In this document: positions 34,399 to 44,403 of the stretch, in pieces
Numbering within the stretch: position 1 is the first letter of the stretch
Layout of the letters: each line of letters opens with the position of its first letter
Assembly (NCBI GenBank): GCA_051646055.1
Contig: JBOFCM010000055.1
Location: forward strand, 1 to 64,000
From: JAGNZR01 sp051646055
Lineage (GTDB): Bacteria > Fusobacteriota > Fusobacteriia > Fusobacteriales > Fusobacteriaceae
DNA: 64,000 nucleotides
Direction: 5' to 3'
Notes under the pieces: generated by a model
The model's input: only the letters and a program-made list of their open reading frames with translations
The model's database searches: none
What the model was told of the DNA's origin: nothing
Position numbers and translations under genes: made by a program

Positions 34399-35952
34399 AT
34401 GAGTATTTTAGATGTAAGCAATGTAAGTCACGGTTTTGGTTCTAGAGTTATACTTGAAGATGCCTCTTTTCGCCTTTTGAAAGGGGAACATGTAGGACTT
34501 GTAGGAGCCAACGGAGAGGGAAAATCCACTTTTCTCAACATTATAACAGGTAAACTGATGCCTGACGAAGGAAAAGTTTCGTGGTGTAATCATATCACAA
34601 CAGGATATTTGGATCAATATAGTACCTTAGAAAAAGGAAAGACCATTAGAGATATTCTTAGATCAGCTTTCAACCATATGTTTGAGTTAGAGCAGGAAAT
34701 TATGGATCTTTATGAGAAAATGGGAGACTGCTCCCCAGAAGAGATGGATTCCTTGCTAGAAGAAATTGGAGAGATTCAAAGCATACTGGAAGGATCTGAT
34801 TTTTACAATCTGGATTCAAAAATAGAAGAGTATGCTGCCGGGCTAGGACTTATGGATATAGGGCTTGAAAAGGATGTTTCTGAACTTTCTGGGGGACAAC
34901 GTGCAAAAATTCTTTTAGCTAAGGTACTTCTTGAAAATCCTATGATTCTTATTCTAGATGAGCCCACAAACTTCCTAGACGAAGACCATATCATATGGCT
35001 TAAAAATTTCCTAACAAACTATGAAAATGCCTTTATTCTAGTATCTCACGACATTCCTTTCCTCAATGAGGTTACAAATGTGATTTATCACATTGAAAAT
35101 GCAGTTCTCACAAGATACAGCGGAGATTATTATCAGTTCCGTGATATGTACGAACTGAAAAAACGTCAAATCGAGATGGCATATAAAAAACAGCAGAAAG
35201 AAATTGCACACCTAGAAGATTTTATTGCTCGAAATAAAGCCCGTGTAGCAACTACCAACATGGCTAAAGACAGACAAAAGAAGCTTGATCGTATGGATAT
35301 CATTGAAATTGCACGTGAGAAACCTAAACCGATATTCGGATTTAAGACTGCACGTACTCCGTCACGTGAAATTATCACGGTAAAGGATCTGGTAATCGGT
35401 TATGACGAACCACTCACAAAACCACTTAATTTTTCTATAGAACGAAATCAAAAAATAGCTATAAAGGGGGTTAATGGACTTGGAAAATCCACTCTACTGA
35501 ATACTATTTTGAAGAAAATACAACCTCTTTCCGGAGAAATCGAACACGGCCAGTTTCTACAAATCGGATATTTCAAACAAGAAGAGGCAAGTTCTACTAC
35601 CAAAGCTCTTGATGAATTTTGGAATGAATTCCCTTCTCTTTCTAACGCCGAAGCAAGAGCTGCTTTGGCAAAATGTGGACTTACCAATGACCATATTACA
35701 AGTCAGATGAGAGTTCTTTCCGGTGGAGAAAATGCCAAGGTAAGACTGGCTAAAATAATGAACCATGAAATCAACTTCTTAGTTTTAGACGAACCTACAA
35801 ATCATTTGGATATCGATGCCAAAGAGGAACTTAAACGTGCCATAAAAGAGTTCCAGGGTACTGTTCTAATTGTCAGCCACGAACCTGACTTCTATATGGA
35901 TATAGCTACTCATGTTTGGAATGTTGAAGACTGGACAACAAAAATAATTTAG
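34399..35952 (+). CDS. ABC-F family ATPase (two canonical ATP sites)
   Basis: 517 residues, two fused ABC domains and no membrane segments. NBD1: Walker A GANGEGKST, signature LSGGQRAKILL, Walker B ILDEPTNFLD. NBD2: GVNGLGKST, LSGGENAKVRL, LVLDEPTNHLD. The inter-domain linker (about 245-315) is charged and helical. ABC-F proteins act on ribosomes in translation or antibiotic resistance; the subgroup is not certain. AGGAG before the ATG. Confidence 0.92.
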   Translation: MSILDVSNVSHGFGSRVILEDASFRLLKGEHVGLVGANGEGKSTFLNIITGKLMPDEGKVSWCNHITTGYLDQYSTLEKGKTIRDILRSAFNHMFELEQEIMDLYEKMGDCSPEEMDSLLEEIGEIQSILEGSDFYNLDSKIEEYAAGLGLMDIGLEKDVSELSGGQRAKILLAKVLLENPMILILDEPTNFLDEDHIIWLKNFLTNYENAFILVSHDIPFLNEVTNVIYHIENAVLTRYSGDYYQFRDMYELKKRQIEMAYKKQQKEIAHLEDFIARNKARVATTNMAKDRQKKLDRMDIIEIAREKPKPIFGFKTARTPSREIITVKDLVIGYDEPLTKPLNFSIERNQKIAIKGVNGLGKSTLLNTILKKIQPLSGEIEHGQFLQIGYFKQEEASSTTKALDEFWNEFPSLSNAEARAALAKCGLTNDHITSQMRVLSGGENAKVRLAKIMNHEINFLVLDEPTNHLDIDAKEELKRAIKEFQGTVLIVSHEPDFYMDIATHVWNVEDWTTKII

Positions 35953-35977
35953 TTATCTATTTTTAAAACATATATAA

Positions 35978-36008
35978 AAAACAGAGGTCATCCAAATGGC
36001 CTCTGTTC
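35978..36008. terminator. Bidirectional terminator between ABC-F and outer-membrane gene
   Basis: AACAGAGGTCA (35980-35990) pairs with TGGCCTCTGTT (35997-36007), with one G-T pair. T tracts lie on both sides, serving the convergent genes. Confidence 0.82.
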
Positions 36009-36047
36009 CTTTTTAAATATTTTATATGTTCTATATAACTCCCAATT

Positions 36048-36749
36048 TTAGAAATTAAATTTATAACCTACTGATAGAGTCACTCTGTAATTTCTTAGAG
36101 AATCATCCCAGTCAAAATCATTCTCACCCTCTATTTTTCCGGTATTTAGTTTATACATAAGGTCTACAAGGAAATTATCATATTCCATTCCGGCTCCCAA
36201 TCCGAAATATCCTCCATTTTTAACATCTGTGTTATATTCTAAACCATCAAAACGAATTTCTCCGCTATTATTTCTGTTTATAGAATATCCTGCGTCTCCT
36301 TTAATATATGGAACTGCTCCATTTTCAAAATTCAAGAAATTATATTTAGCTGTAAGGTATATAGGAATTGAGTCAAAGCTATCTAAATCTGAATCATAAT
36401 TGACTCCTCTAAAAATTCCATCCTCTGATTTAAATTTAGCATGCTTTTGGTATGCCACTCCCCATCCAACTTCTAACGTATTGTCTAAAGTGCTTTTTGT
36501 TAATTCAAGAGCTACTTCATATCCCATTCCCTTTGAAGATTTTCCTCCCAATCCTACTCCTTCGTAATCAACACGATTAAATTGTGAGTACACATCTCCA
36601 CCAGCTCTTAAGTATACATTGTAGTATTTAGCAGGCACATATACCTCTTCTATGGGCTTTGCCTCCTCCTTAACTATTGGTGCCGGTGTAACCTCCTTCG
36701 CATAAGAAATAGCTGTTAATGCAAGTAATCCTATTAATATTTTCTTCAT
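36048..36749 (-). CDS. Outer-membrane beta-barrel protein
   Basis: 233 residues. Signal peptide MKKILIGLLALTAISYA, then a Pro-rich lead and alternating amphipathic strands (YNVYLRAGGDVYSQFNRVDY through YRVTLSVGYKFNF). The chain ends in an aromatic Phe, as barrel proteins do. The size fits an 8-stranded OmpA/OmpW-like barrel without a periplasmic domain. This is the main sign that the host has an outer membrane. AGGAGG precedes the ATG. Function unknown. Confidence 0.85.
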   Translation of the reverse strand: MKKILIGLLALTAISYAKEVTPAPIVKEEAKPIEEVYVPAKYYNVYLRAGGDVYSQFNRVDYEGVGLGGKSSKGMGYEVALELTKSTLDNTLEVGWGVAYQKHAKFKSEDGIFRGVNYDSDLDSFDSIPIYLTAKYNFLNFENGAVPYIKGDAGYSINRNNSGEIRFDGLEYNTDVKNGGYFGLGAGMEYDNFLVDLMYKLNTGKIEGENDFDWDDSLRNYRVTLSVGYKFNF

Positions 36750-36914
36750 GTTTTTTTCCTCCTGTAAAGCAGTTTTTTAAACAACACATAAGTATAACTA
36801 AAAATATTGCTAAATTCAAATTTTCATTTTATTTTTTTTAAAAAATATGATACAATACTAATTGTATGTGAATAATAATTTAAAATTATAGAGTATATTT
36901 TTAGGAGGTATTAA

Positions 36915-38534
36915 ATGATTTCTACAGCTGGTTTAGGTATGAGATTTGCCGGAAGAAAACTATTTGAAGATGTAAGTATCAAGTTCACTCCAGGAAACTG
37001 TTATGGACTTATAGGAGCTAACGGTGCTGGAAAATCAACATTTATTAAAATTCTTTCTGGAGACCTTGAGCCTACTGAGGGAGAGGTAATTATTGAGAAA
37101 AACAAAAGAATGTCAGTTCTTAAGCAGGATCACTTTGCTAACGAAGAGGATAGAGTTCTAGATGTTGTTCTTATGGGAAATAAGGAACTTTGGGCTATAA
37201 TGGAAGAGAAAAATGCTATTTATGCTAAAGCTGAGTTTACTGACGAGGATGGAATGAGAGCTGCTGAGCTTGAAGGTGAGTTTGCTGAGCTTAATGGTTG
37301 GGATGCTGAGCCTGAGGCTGAACAGCTTCTTATGGGACTTGGAATCGGAACTGACCTTTTTGATAAACTAATGAAAGATCTTCCTGAGCCACAAAAAGTT
37401 AAAGTTCTTCTAGCTTCTGCACTATTCGGAAAGCCAGATGTACTTCTACTGGACGAGCCTACTAACGGTCTTGATATTGCAGCTGTTTCTTGGCTTGAGA
37501 ATTTCCTAATGGATAACATTGAGACTACTACTGCTATTGTTGTATCTCACGATAGACACTTTCTAAATAAAGTTTGTACAAATATGGCAGACGTAGACTA
37601 CGGAAAAATTAAAATAACTGTCGGGAACTATGATTTCTGGTATGAGTCAAATCAACTTATGCTTACCCTAATGAACAACAAAAATAAAAAAATTGAGCAA
37701 AAAAGACAGGAACTTCAGGAGTTCATCGCTAGATTCTCTGCCAATGCCTCAAAATCTTCTCAAGCTACTTCAAGAAAGAAGCAACTGGACAAACTTCAGG
37801 TGGAAGATATGCAAATGTCTAATAGAAAATATCCATTCGTAGAATTTAAAGCTGAAAGAGAAGCTGGAAACAACCTTCTTAAAGTTGAAAATTTATCTAA
37901 GACAATCGATGGAGTTAAATTACTAGATAATGTTTCTTTCACAGTTAACACAAATGATAAAATTGTGCTTTTAGCTAAAAATGACATGATAAAAACTACT
38001 CTTTTCCAAATTATCTCTGGTGAGATGGAGCCTGATTCAGGTTCATATACGTGGGGAGTTACAACTTCTCAATCATATTTACCAAAAGATAACTCTGCTT
38101 TCTTCAATAACAATGATATGAATCTTGTAGACTGGCTAAGACCTTATTCACCAGATCAACACGATTCTTTTGTAAGAGGATTCCTTGGAAGAATGTTATT
38201 CTCTGGTGAAGAAGTTATGAAAAAGGTTAAAGTTCTTTCAGGAGGAGAGAAACAGAGATGTATGCTTTCTAAAATGATGCTTTCTAATTCAAATGTTCTT
38301 ATATTTGATAACCCTACAGATCACTTGGATCTTGAGTCTATCACATCTCTGAACAAAGGTCTTATGAACTTCAAGGGAACTATGATTTTCTCTGCTCATG
38401 ACCATGAATTTGTTCAAACAATAGCGAATAGAATTATTGAAATTACTCCTAACGGAATTGTTGATAAGTCTATGACTTACGATGAATATCTTCAGGATGA
38501 AAATGTAAAATCAAGACTTGCTGATATGTACTAA
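36915..38534 (+). CDS. ABC-F ATPase (YbiT/YkpA type) with one degenerate ATP site
   Basis: 539 residues. NBD1 has intact Walker A GANGAGKST and Walker B LLLDEPTNGLD, but its signature reads LPEPQKVKV instead of LSGGQ. NBD2 has an intact signature LSGGEKQRC. Its Walker A reads AKNDMIKTT, and Walker B ends FDNPTDHLD, so the catalytic Glu is Asn. Because sites form between domains, one site (NBD1 Walker A with NBD2 signature) is normal and the other is degenerate. AGGAGG before the ATG. Confidence 0.92.
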   Translation: MISTAGLGMRFAGRKLFEDVSIKFTPGNCYGLIGANGAGKSTFIKILSGDLEPTEGEVIIEKNKRMSVLKQDHFANEEDRVLDVVLMGNKELWAIMEEKNAIYAKAEFTDEDGMRAAELEGEFAELNGWDAEPEAEQLLMGLGIGTDLFDKLMKDLPEPQKVKVLLASALFGKPDVLLLDEPTNGLDIAAVSWLENFLMDNIETTTAIVVSHDRHFLNKVCTNMADVDYGKIKITVGNYDFWYESNQLMLTLMNNKNKKIEQKRQELQEFIARFSANASKSSQATSRKKQLDKLQVEDMQMSNRKYPFVEFKAEREAGNNLLKVENLSKTIDGVKLLDNVSFTVNTNDKIVLLAKNDMIKTTLFQIISGEMEPDSGSYTWGVTTSQSYLPKDNSAFFNNNDMNLVDWLRPYSPDQHDSFVRGFLGRMLFSGEEVMKKVKVLSGGEKQRCMLSKMMLSNSNVLIFDNPTDHLDLESITSLNKGLMNFKGTMIFSAHDHEFVQTIANRIIEITPNGIVDKSMTYDEYLQDENVKSRLADMY

Positions 38535-38577
38535 AAAAAAAGAACTTTTATCCTTCGGGATAAAAGTTCTTTTTTTT
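38535..38577. terminator. Bidirectional terminator with TTCG tetraloop
   Basis: A 19-bp stem, AAAAAAAGAACTTTTATCC, closed by TTCG and flanked by A/T tracts, serves both the ABC-F gene (+) and phnW (-). Confidence 0.92.
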
Positions 38578-39682
38578 ACCAAACTATAGATTTTTTAACC
38601 GCTTCCAAAAGATTTTTCATATCTTCAGGATACACATCCCCTATATTACCTATCCTAAAACTCTCTTCCTCTGTAAGTTTTCCTGGGTATATTACAAATC
38701 CCCTATTTTTTAAGTTTTCATAAAAATCTTTGAAATTGTAGTTTACATTTTTCGGAGCAGAAAAAGTTGTTATTATCGGGGACTGTATTTTTTCATCTAT
38801 TATAGATTTAAAACCTAAATCCTTCATTCCTTCTGTAAGAATTTTGTGATTTTCTCTATATCTCTTCTCTCTAGATTTAACCCCACCCTCTTTTTCTAGT
38901 TCTAGAAGAGCCTGATAAAAGCCTCTTACTACATGAGTCGGAGAAGTAAATCTCCATTTTCCTCCTCCGTTTTCCATGGTTTTCCATTGATCGTAGATAT
39001 CCAAGGAATGAGACCGGGCTTTTCCTTCTAATTTTTCCATCTGAGATTTTTTCCCTATTACAAATCCAAATCCTGGAACTCCTTGGATACACTTATTGGA
39101 TGAGCTGATTAAAAAATCTATACCCAGTACATCCATATCAAATTCTATTCCTCCAAAACTTGACATAGCATCCACTATATATATTTTTCCATATTTTTTA
39201 ACAATTTCTCCTATTTCTTTTATAGGGTTTAGAATTCCTGACGTAGTTTCACAATGAACAACTGCAACATGAGTAATATTACTGTCCTTTTTCAGAGTAT
39301 CCTCTATTTCCTTCAAGTTAGGAAGAGAGACTTGAGGAAATTTAAGAAATTTATAATTACTCTGAGCTATCTGCGAAATTTTTATCATTCTATCTCCATA
39401 AGCACCATTTGAAATTATTAAAATTTTATCCTCTTCTCCAACTGCAGTGGTCAAGACAGATTCTACTGAAAAAGTTCCACTTCCCTGCATAGGAATAACA
39501 GTATACTCATCTTTTTTTTCTGTGGCTATATCCAATATCTTTTCTCTCATATCCTGCACAAGGGAGTTGTAGGATTCATCCCACGTACACCAATCTTTAA
39601 GCATGGCTTCTCTAACAGTTTCTGAAGTTGTAAGGGGTCCCGGTGTTAAAAGTATATATGGTCTCTCTTTGAAATTATTCAT
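38576..39682 (-). CDS. phnW: 2-aminoethylphosphonate-pyruvate transaminase
   Basis: 368 residues, fold-type I PLP enzyme: N-terminal LLTPGPLTTSETV, PLP Lys in SSSNKCIQGVPGFG, and GKWRFTSPTHVV. Converts 2-aminoethylphosphonate and pyruvate to phosphonoacetaldehyde and alanine. The open frame goes back to a TTG at 39748 that overlaps phnX; the ATG at 39682 has GGAG 10 bases upstream and gives the family N-terminus. Confidence 0.95.
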   Translation of the reverse strand: MNNFKERPYILLTPGPLTTSETVREAMLKDWCTWDESYNSLVQDMREKILDIATEKKDEYTVIPMQGSGTFSVESVLTTAVGEEDKILIISNGAYGDRMIKISQIAQSNYKFLKFPQVSLPNLKEIEDTLKKDSNITHVAVVHCETTSGILNPIKEIGEIVKKYGKIYIVDAMSSFGGIEFDMDVLGIDFLISSSNKCIQGVPGFGFVIGKKSQMEKLEGKARSHSLDIYDQWKTMENGGGKWRFTSPTHVVRGFYQALLELEKEGGVKSREKRYRENHKILTEGMKDLGFKSIIDEKIQSPIITTFSAPKNVNYNFKDFYENLKNRGFVIYPGKLTEEESFRIGNIGDVYPEDMKNLLEAVKKSIVW

Positions 39683-39725
39683 TTTATTCTGTCTCCATTC
39701 ACTAATTTTTATATTTTCCATTCTC

Positions 39726-40520
39726 CTATACTCCACTTTGATTTTCAATAATATCTATAATTTTTTCCAAATCACCTATTTCATCTACCACATAATCTGC
39801 CCCAGCATCAAAAAATCTTCTTGCTGTTTTATCCATATAATATCTCAATAAAGTGGGTTCCATTTTTTCTACCTCTTCCCTTGAAAATCCTAATTCGCTC
39901 CCTCCTTTGAGTATTCCCACTGCCCAAACTCCTGCACCTTTTCCCTCTTTTATATCAGATATGGTATCTCCTACTTTTATAACTGATTTTCTGTCTGCCA
40001 ATTGAAGTTCTATCATATTTTTATATATCATATATGGATATGGTCTTCCTGAAGGTACTTCAGTTGCAGTTACTCTAAAATCAGGCTGGTACCCTAGTTC
40101 TTCAGCATTTTCAGCTACTATATCCAGCATCTCCTTAGTATATCCTGTTGTAGATCCTATTTTTATACCTTTTTTCCTTAAATTTTCCACGAGTTTTAAT
40201 ACACCTGGAATTGGAGTTGCAAAGTTTTCTAAATTTTGGAAAAGGACTTCTTCAAATCTAGAATAAAGTTTATTCAAATCCTCTTCAGTATAATCTCTTC
40301 CATATTTTTTATTCCATAATTCTTTTATTCTTTCCATCTCTAGAAGTGCTCTTGTATGATCTATTTTTAAGAGCCCCATAGGTTTTCTTGCTTCCTCATA
40401 AGTTATCTCTATTCCGGCTTCCTTAAAAATTTTCATGAAAACTTCAAGCGGTGCAAAGCATCCATAATCTACTGTTGTTCCTGCCCAATCAAATATTACT
40501 CCATCTATTTTCTTTTTCAT
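39726..40520 (-). CDS. phnX: Phosphonoacetaldehyde hydrolase (phosphonatase)
   Basis: 264 residues of the HAD family: VIFDWAGTTVDYG (nucleophile Asp and motif I of PhnX), Schiff-base Lys expected in the cap region, GSTTGYTKEMLD and GDTISDIKEGKGAGVW. Cleaves the C-P bond of the PhnW product to acetaldehyde and phosphate. Good GGAG before the ATG; directly after the permease gene. Confidence 0.95.
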   Translation of the reverse strand: MKKKIDGVIFDWAGTTVDYGCFAPLEVFMKIFKEAGIEITYEEARKPMGLLKIDHTRALLEMERIKELWNKKYGRDYTEEDLNKLYSRFEEVLFQNLENFATPIPGVLKLVENLRKKGIKIGSTTGYTKEMLDIVAENAEELGYQPDFRVTATEVPSGRPYPYMIYKNMIELQLADRKSVIKVGDTISDIKEGKGAGVWAVGILKGGSELGFSREEVEKMEPTLLRYYMDKTARRFFDAGADYVVDEIGDLEKIIDIIENQSGV

Positions 40521-40527
40521 AATCCAA

Positions 40528-42246
40528 TCACTCCTCCGTCTTTCTTCTTTTTTTATTTTTTATAATCAATTCATATACAAGCTTAACTATCAAATTGGTT
40601 AAAATTATAAGTACTCCCATAGCTGCAGCCTTACTCTGATCTCCGACTTCATCCAGATTTATCATGGCTATCGATGCCAATGTAGTTTTGGATGTATATA
40701 AAAATATTGCTGCTGAAACTGTTGTCATTGCATTTATAAAATAATATATAAATATCTCCCCAATTGCTTCTCTTGTGAGAGGAACAGTCACTTTAAAAAA
40801 AGTTTTATACCAGGGAATTCCCATGGAAAGAGATACTATTTCAAATTCTTTATCCAATTTTTTCAGAGCTGTCGATGCAGTTATAAAAGCCACTGAGAAA
40901 AAATGGATTATATTTACAAATACCAGTATCCATAAGGTTCCATAAAGATTATTAAAGGGATTTCTTACCTCTCCCAAGAAAGGAATATTCAAAGTTACTA
41001 AATTAAAAAAGAAAATATAACCCAATCCCAATACCATTCCAGGAAGTGCCAGGGGAATCAAGGCAAAAAAACCTATGAGCTCTTTTATAATTTTCATGTT
41101 ATTTACCTTGGTTGAGATATAGGAACTGAAAAATGCCAAAGCAGTTCCCAATATTCCTGTTAAAAATGCTATTTTTATAGAATTCCTATAGAAAGCCATG
41201 GCTCCACCATTGTAATCAAAAAATTTATAATTATTTAATACAAAAGAGAAATCATACGGCCACATTTTTGTAAAGGATGCCACTACCGATGTCAAGAATA
41301 TAAGTATTATCCCAAATGAGATACCGTAACAGAAAATTCCAATCGTTATATCTCTGAAACTATTTTTTTCTATTCTGTATGCTGAGGATTTAGCATTAAA
41401 TGCATCTCTTTGCTTATTATCTATACTTCTTTGAAGAGCAAATGAGATTACCGCTGGAATAATTAAAAGTATACTTACCACAGCACCTTTTCCTAATTCC
41501 TGCTGACCGATAACCTGTTTATATATGTCTGTTGCCAAAACATTGTAGTTTCCTCCTACAACTTTGGGAGCTCCTAAATCTGTAAAAGACAGTATAAAAG
41601 TTACAATCGTTGACGATATCAGTGCATATTTCATACTTGGGAGTGTTATTGTCAAAAACTGCTTAAAATTACTGCTTCCTAAAGTTTTTCCAGCCTCATA
41701 TAACCTATAATCACTATTTTTAAGAGACATGGAAAGTATCAGATAGACCTGAGGTAAAGCATAAATAATTTCACTTATCACTATTCCCACCGGTCCATAA
41801 AGAGAGATATCTGTAGCTAAAAATGGATATTTCCCAAAAAAACCTGTTGTTATTATTCCTTTCCTACCAAAAAGATATATTAGAGATATCCCGTGGAGCA
41901 TTGTGGGAGCAAAAAGTGGAAGAAGAACTATCAGCTTCAGCAATCTTTTTCCACTTATATTACATCTGCTCATCCCATAAGCATATACAGAACCTATGAC
42001 AATAGTAAATATTGTAGTTAGGATAGATATATTCACTGTGTTAAAAAATGATTTTAATACAGCCGGATTCGTAAGATATTCTTTAAAATTTAAAATCCCT
42101 ATAAAATTTCCACTCTTGTCACTTACTGCTCTAATTCCTAAATATATTATTGGTAGAATTAAAGTTACTAGAAATATTCCGATTATAAAATAACCTATCC
42201 ACTCCCTTATCTTTTCTGAAAAAAGAAAATTTTTTACTAGTTGCAT
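40528..42246 (-). CDS. 2-aminoethylphosphonate ABC permease (fused two-domain)
   Basis: 572 residues with about 12 membrane segments and two binding-protein-dependent permease domains joined in one chain, each with an EAA-type loop (YEAGKTLGSSNFKQFLTITLP; FEIVSLSMGIPWYKTFFKVTVP). This fused layout is that of Fe3+/AEP-type importers. Start overlaps the ATPase gene by 10 bases. Substrate assigned from phnW and phnX downstream. Confidence 0.9.
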   Translation of the reverse strand: MQLVKNFLFSEKIREWIGYFIIGIFLVTLILPIIYLGIRAVSDKSGNFIGILNFKEYLTNPAVLKSFFNTVNISILTTIFTIVIGSVYAYGMSRCNISGKRLLKLIVLLPLFAPTMLHGISLIYLFGRKGIITTGFFGKYPFLATDISLYGPVGIVISEIIYALPQVYLILSMSLKNSDYRLYEAGKTLGSSNFKQFLTITLPSMKYALISSTIVTFILSFTDLGAPKVVGGNYNVLATDIYKQVIGQQELGKGAVVSILLIIPAVISFALQRSIDNKQRDAFNAKSSAYRIEKNSFRDITIGIFCYGISFGIILIFLTSVVASFTKMWPYDFSFVLNNYKFFDYNGGAMAFYRNSIKIAFLTGILGTALAFFSSYISTKVNNMKIIKELIGFFALIPLALPGMVLGLGYIFFFNLVTLNIPFLGEVRNPFNNLYGTLWILVFVNIIHFFSVAFITASTALKKLDKEFEIVSLSMGIPWYKTFFKVTVPLTREAIGEIFIYYFINAMTTVSAAIFLYTSKTTLASIAMINLDEVGDQSKAAAMGVLIILTNLIVKLVYELIIKNKKRRKTEE

Positions 42247-43214
42247 ATTTTTCTCTCCTTTCCTTTTTCTGAAAGTTTTAAAAATATATGATTGTTTTTT
42301 TCCAGTTTTATTTTTTCTATTTCATTTATAGAGATGTCTACTTCTATGAGATACTCTCTTTTTTTCACAGTAACTCTGTAATAAGACCCCATGTATTCCC
42401 AAGATTTGATTATTCCACTAAAATTTTCTTCCGAAGCATCTTCTGAAAGGACTATATCCTCAGGTCTGACACTTATCATCTTGTCTCCAATTAGAAAAAA
42501 ATTCATTTTTCCAATAAAATCACTTACAAATCTATTTTTAGGATTCTCATAAATTTCCTGAGGAGTTCCCAGCTGTACTACCTCTCCTCCATTCATAACA
42601 ACTATTCTATCTGCCATGGATAGAGCCTCTTCTTGATCATGAGTTACCATAATAGTGGTTATTCCCAATCTCTTCTGTAACTCTTTTATATCATTTCTAA
42701 GTTTTTCTCTTACCTTGGCATCTAAAGCCGAAAGAGGTTCGTCCAAAAGAAGTATATCTGGAGAATAGGCTATTCCCCTAGCTAGAGCTACTCTCTGCTG
42801 CTGACCTCCTGAAAGTTCGTTAGGATATCTCTCCTCTTTTCCACTCAATCCAACCAGTTCAATGGACTCTCTGACCTTTTCTTTTACTATATTTTTGGGT
42901 ATTTTTTTATTTATTAATCCGTAGGCTATATTTTCTGCTACAGTCATATTAGGAAAAAGTGCGTAGGATTGAAAAACAATCGCCATATTTCTTTTAGAAG
43001 GATGTTTATCAGTTATATTCTCATCTCCCAAATAGATCTCTCCCCTATCAGATTTTTCAAGACCTGCCAATATTCTTAAAAGTGTTGTTTTACCACAACC
43101 AGAAGGACCTAAAAAACAGATAAACTCTCCTTTTTTAATAGTGAATTCTACATTTTTAAGAGCCTGAAATTTCCCGAAATTTTTACTTATATTTTTTATT
43201 TTTAAATATTCCAT
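42237..43214 (-). CDS. 2-aminoethylphosphonate ABC ATPase
   Basis: 325 residues: Walker A GPSGCGKTT, Q loop FQSYALFPNMTV, signature LSGGQQQRVALARG, Walker B ILLLDEPLSALD, switch His in VTHDQEEAL; C-terminal TOBE-like regulatory part (ISVRPEDIVLSED). Energises the permease encoded directly after it. It follows the binding-protein gene across 157 bases that hold a terminator, so the transporter core may be made at a lower level. Confidence 0.92.
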   Translation of the reverse strand: MEYLKIKNISKNFGKFQALKNVEFTIKKGEFICFLGPSGCGKTTLLRILAGLEKSDRGEIYLGDENITDKHPSKRNMAIVFQSYALFPNMTVAENIAYGLINKKIPKNIVKEKVRESIELVGLSGKEERYPNELSGGQQQRVALARGIAYSPDILLLDEPLSALDAKVREKLRNDIKELQKRLGITTIMVTHDQEEALSMADRIVVMNGGEVVQLGTPQEIYENPKNRFVSDFIGKMNFFLIGDKMISVRPEDIVLSEDASEENFSGIIKSWEYMGSYYRVTVKKREYLIEVDISINEIEKIKLEKNNHIFLKLSEKGKERKICN

Positions 43215-43341
43215 TTTTACCTCATATTTTCTTTTATTTTTTCCTATGTAAAGATTTTATAATATTTCTGTTAACCTATTATTAACTATAGGTAAAAATT
43301 TAGTATATTTTTCGTAAAATTCATGTGAAGTTTTTACAGAG

Positions 43342-43368
43342 TAAAAAAAAAGAGAGCTTTCGCTCTCT
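43342..43368 (-). terminator. Terminator between binding protein and ATPase of the phosphonate importer
   Basis: GAGAGC-TTTC-GCTCTC hairpin followed by nine T on the minus strand, directly after the binding-protein stop. Probably partial, because the transporter core is downstream. Confidence 0.82.
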
Positions 43369-43371
43369 AAT

Positions 43372-44403
43372 TTATTTATTCTCTGTCTTTCCTGCAAATT
43401 TATCTTCCCATTTTTTTAAGATAGTTCCTTTATTTTGTGCCGCCCATGCAAAATCATTTTTTATCAACTGATTATTTGGATTTAGAGGGAATCCCTTCGG
43501 AGGAGCTATTCCCATATCTCTTGAAACTACAGCATAGGATTTAGAATATAGTTTCATAGCTTCATCTGAGATTGCCCAATCCAAAAATATTTTAGCTTCA
43601 TCTTTAATATCTTTTTTATTTATAAGAGAATTAGCTTCTGAATCCCATCCAGAACCTTCTTTAGGAAAATATACATTTACAGGAGCTCCATCATTTTTAA
43701 GTTTAACACCAGGATAACCGTAGCTTATCCCTATAGGAAATTCTCCTGAAGCCGCAGTTTTTGAAGGTTTCGATCCAGAATGAGTATACATACCTATATT
43801 TTCATGAAGCTTTTCCATATAGTTCCATGCCTCTTTCTCTTCCATTATCTGAAGCAATGAGGAAACTGTAAGAAATCCAGTACCAGAAGAAGCGGGATTA
43901 GGCATAGAAATCAATCCCTTATATTCGGGTTTTATTAAATCTTCAAGATTTTTCGGTTCCTCCAATCCAAGCTTTTTCATTTCAAGAGTATTCACAGTGA
44001 TAGCTGTCATCCAAGCATTATTACCTACCCACTTTGGATCTTTCTCACTGTTATCTCTAAACTTTAAATCTACTGTCTCGATATTTTTAGGTGAGTATGC
44101 CTTCAAGAGATTAGCTTCATTCAATGCCAAAAGACCCGTTGCAGCTGTTCCCCACACCACATCCGCCTGGGGATTCTCCTTCTCTGCAAGAATCCTCGAA
44201 ACTATAACCCCTGTAGATTCTCTCACTATATTAAGCTCGATATCCGGATACTGTCTTTTAAACGATTCTAAATATTCGGGTATCTGCTCGTTTTCCAGAG
44301 CTGTATATACTGTCAGCTCTCTACTTTTTTCTGTTTTCGAAGCTCCGCAGCCGGCAAAAATCCCCAATAATCCCATCGTAATTAATAATTTTGATATTTT
44401 CAT
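43372..44403 (-). CDS. 2-aminoethylphosphonate-binding lipoprotein
   Basis: About 343 residues. Lipoprotein signal with lipobox FAGC near residue 20; family-1/6 (Fe3+/AEP-type) binding protein with LTVYTALENEQIPEYLESFK and the conserved VWGTAATGLLALNE. AGGAG lies 7 bases before the ATG at 44403; the ATG at 44430 has no ribosome-binding site. That AGGAG is paired in a hairpin (44404-44439). Ligand inferred from neighbours. Confidence 0.9.
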   Translation of the reverse strand: MKISKLLITMGLLGIFAGCGASKTEKSRELTVYTALENEQIPEYLESFKRQYPDIELNIVRESTGVIVSRILAEKENPQADVVWGTAATGLLALNEANLLKAYSPKNIETVDLKFRDNSEKDPKWVGNNAWMTAITVNTLEMKKLGLEEPKNLEDLIKPEYKGLISMPNPASSGTGFLTVSSLLQIMEEKEAWNYMEKLHENIGMYTHSGSKPSKTAASGEFPIGISYGYPGVKLKNDGAPVNVYFPKEGSGWDSEANSLINKKDIKDEAKIFLDWAISDEAMKLYSKSYAVVSRDMGIAPPKGFPLNPNNQLIKNDFAWAAQNKGTILKKWEDKFAGKTENK

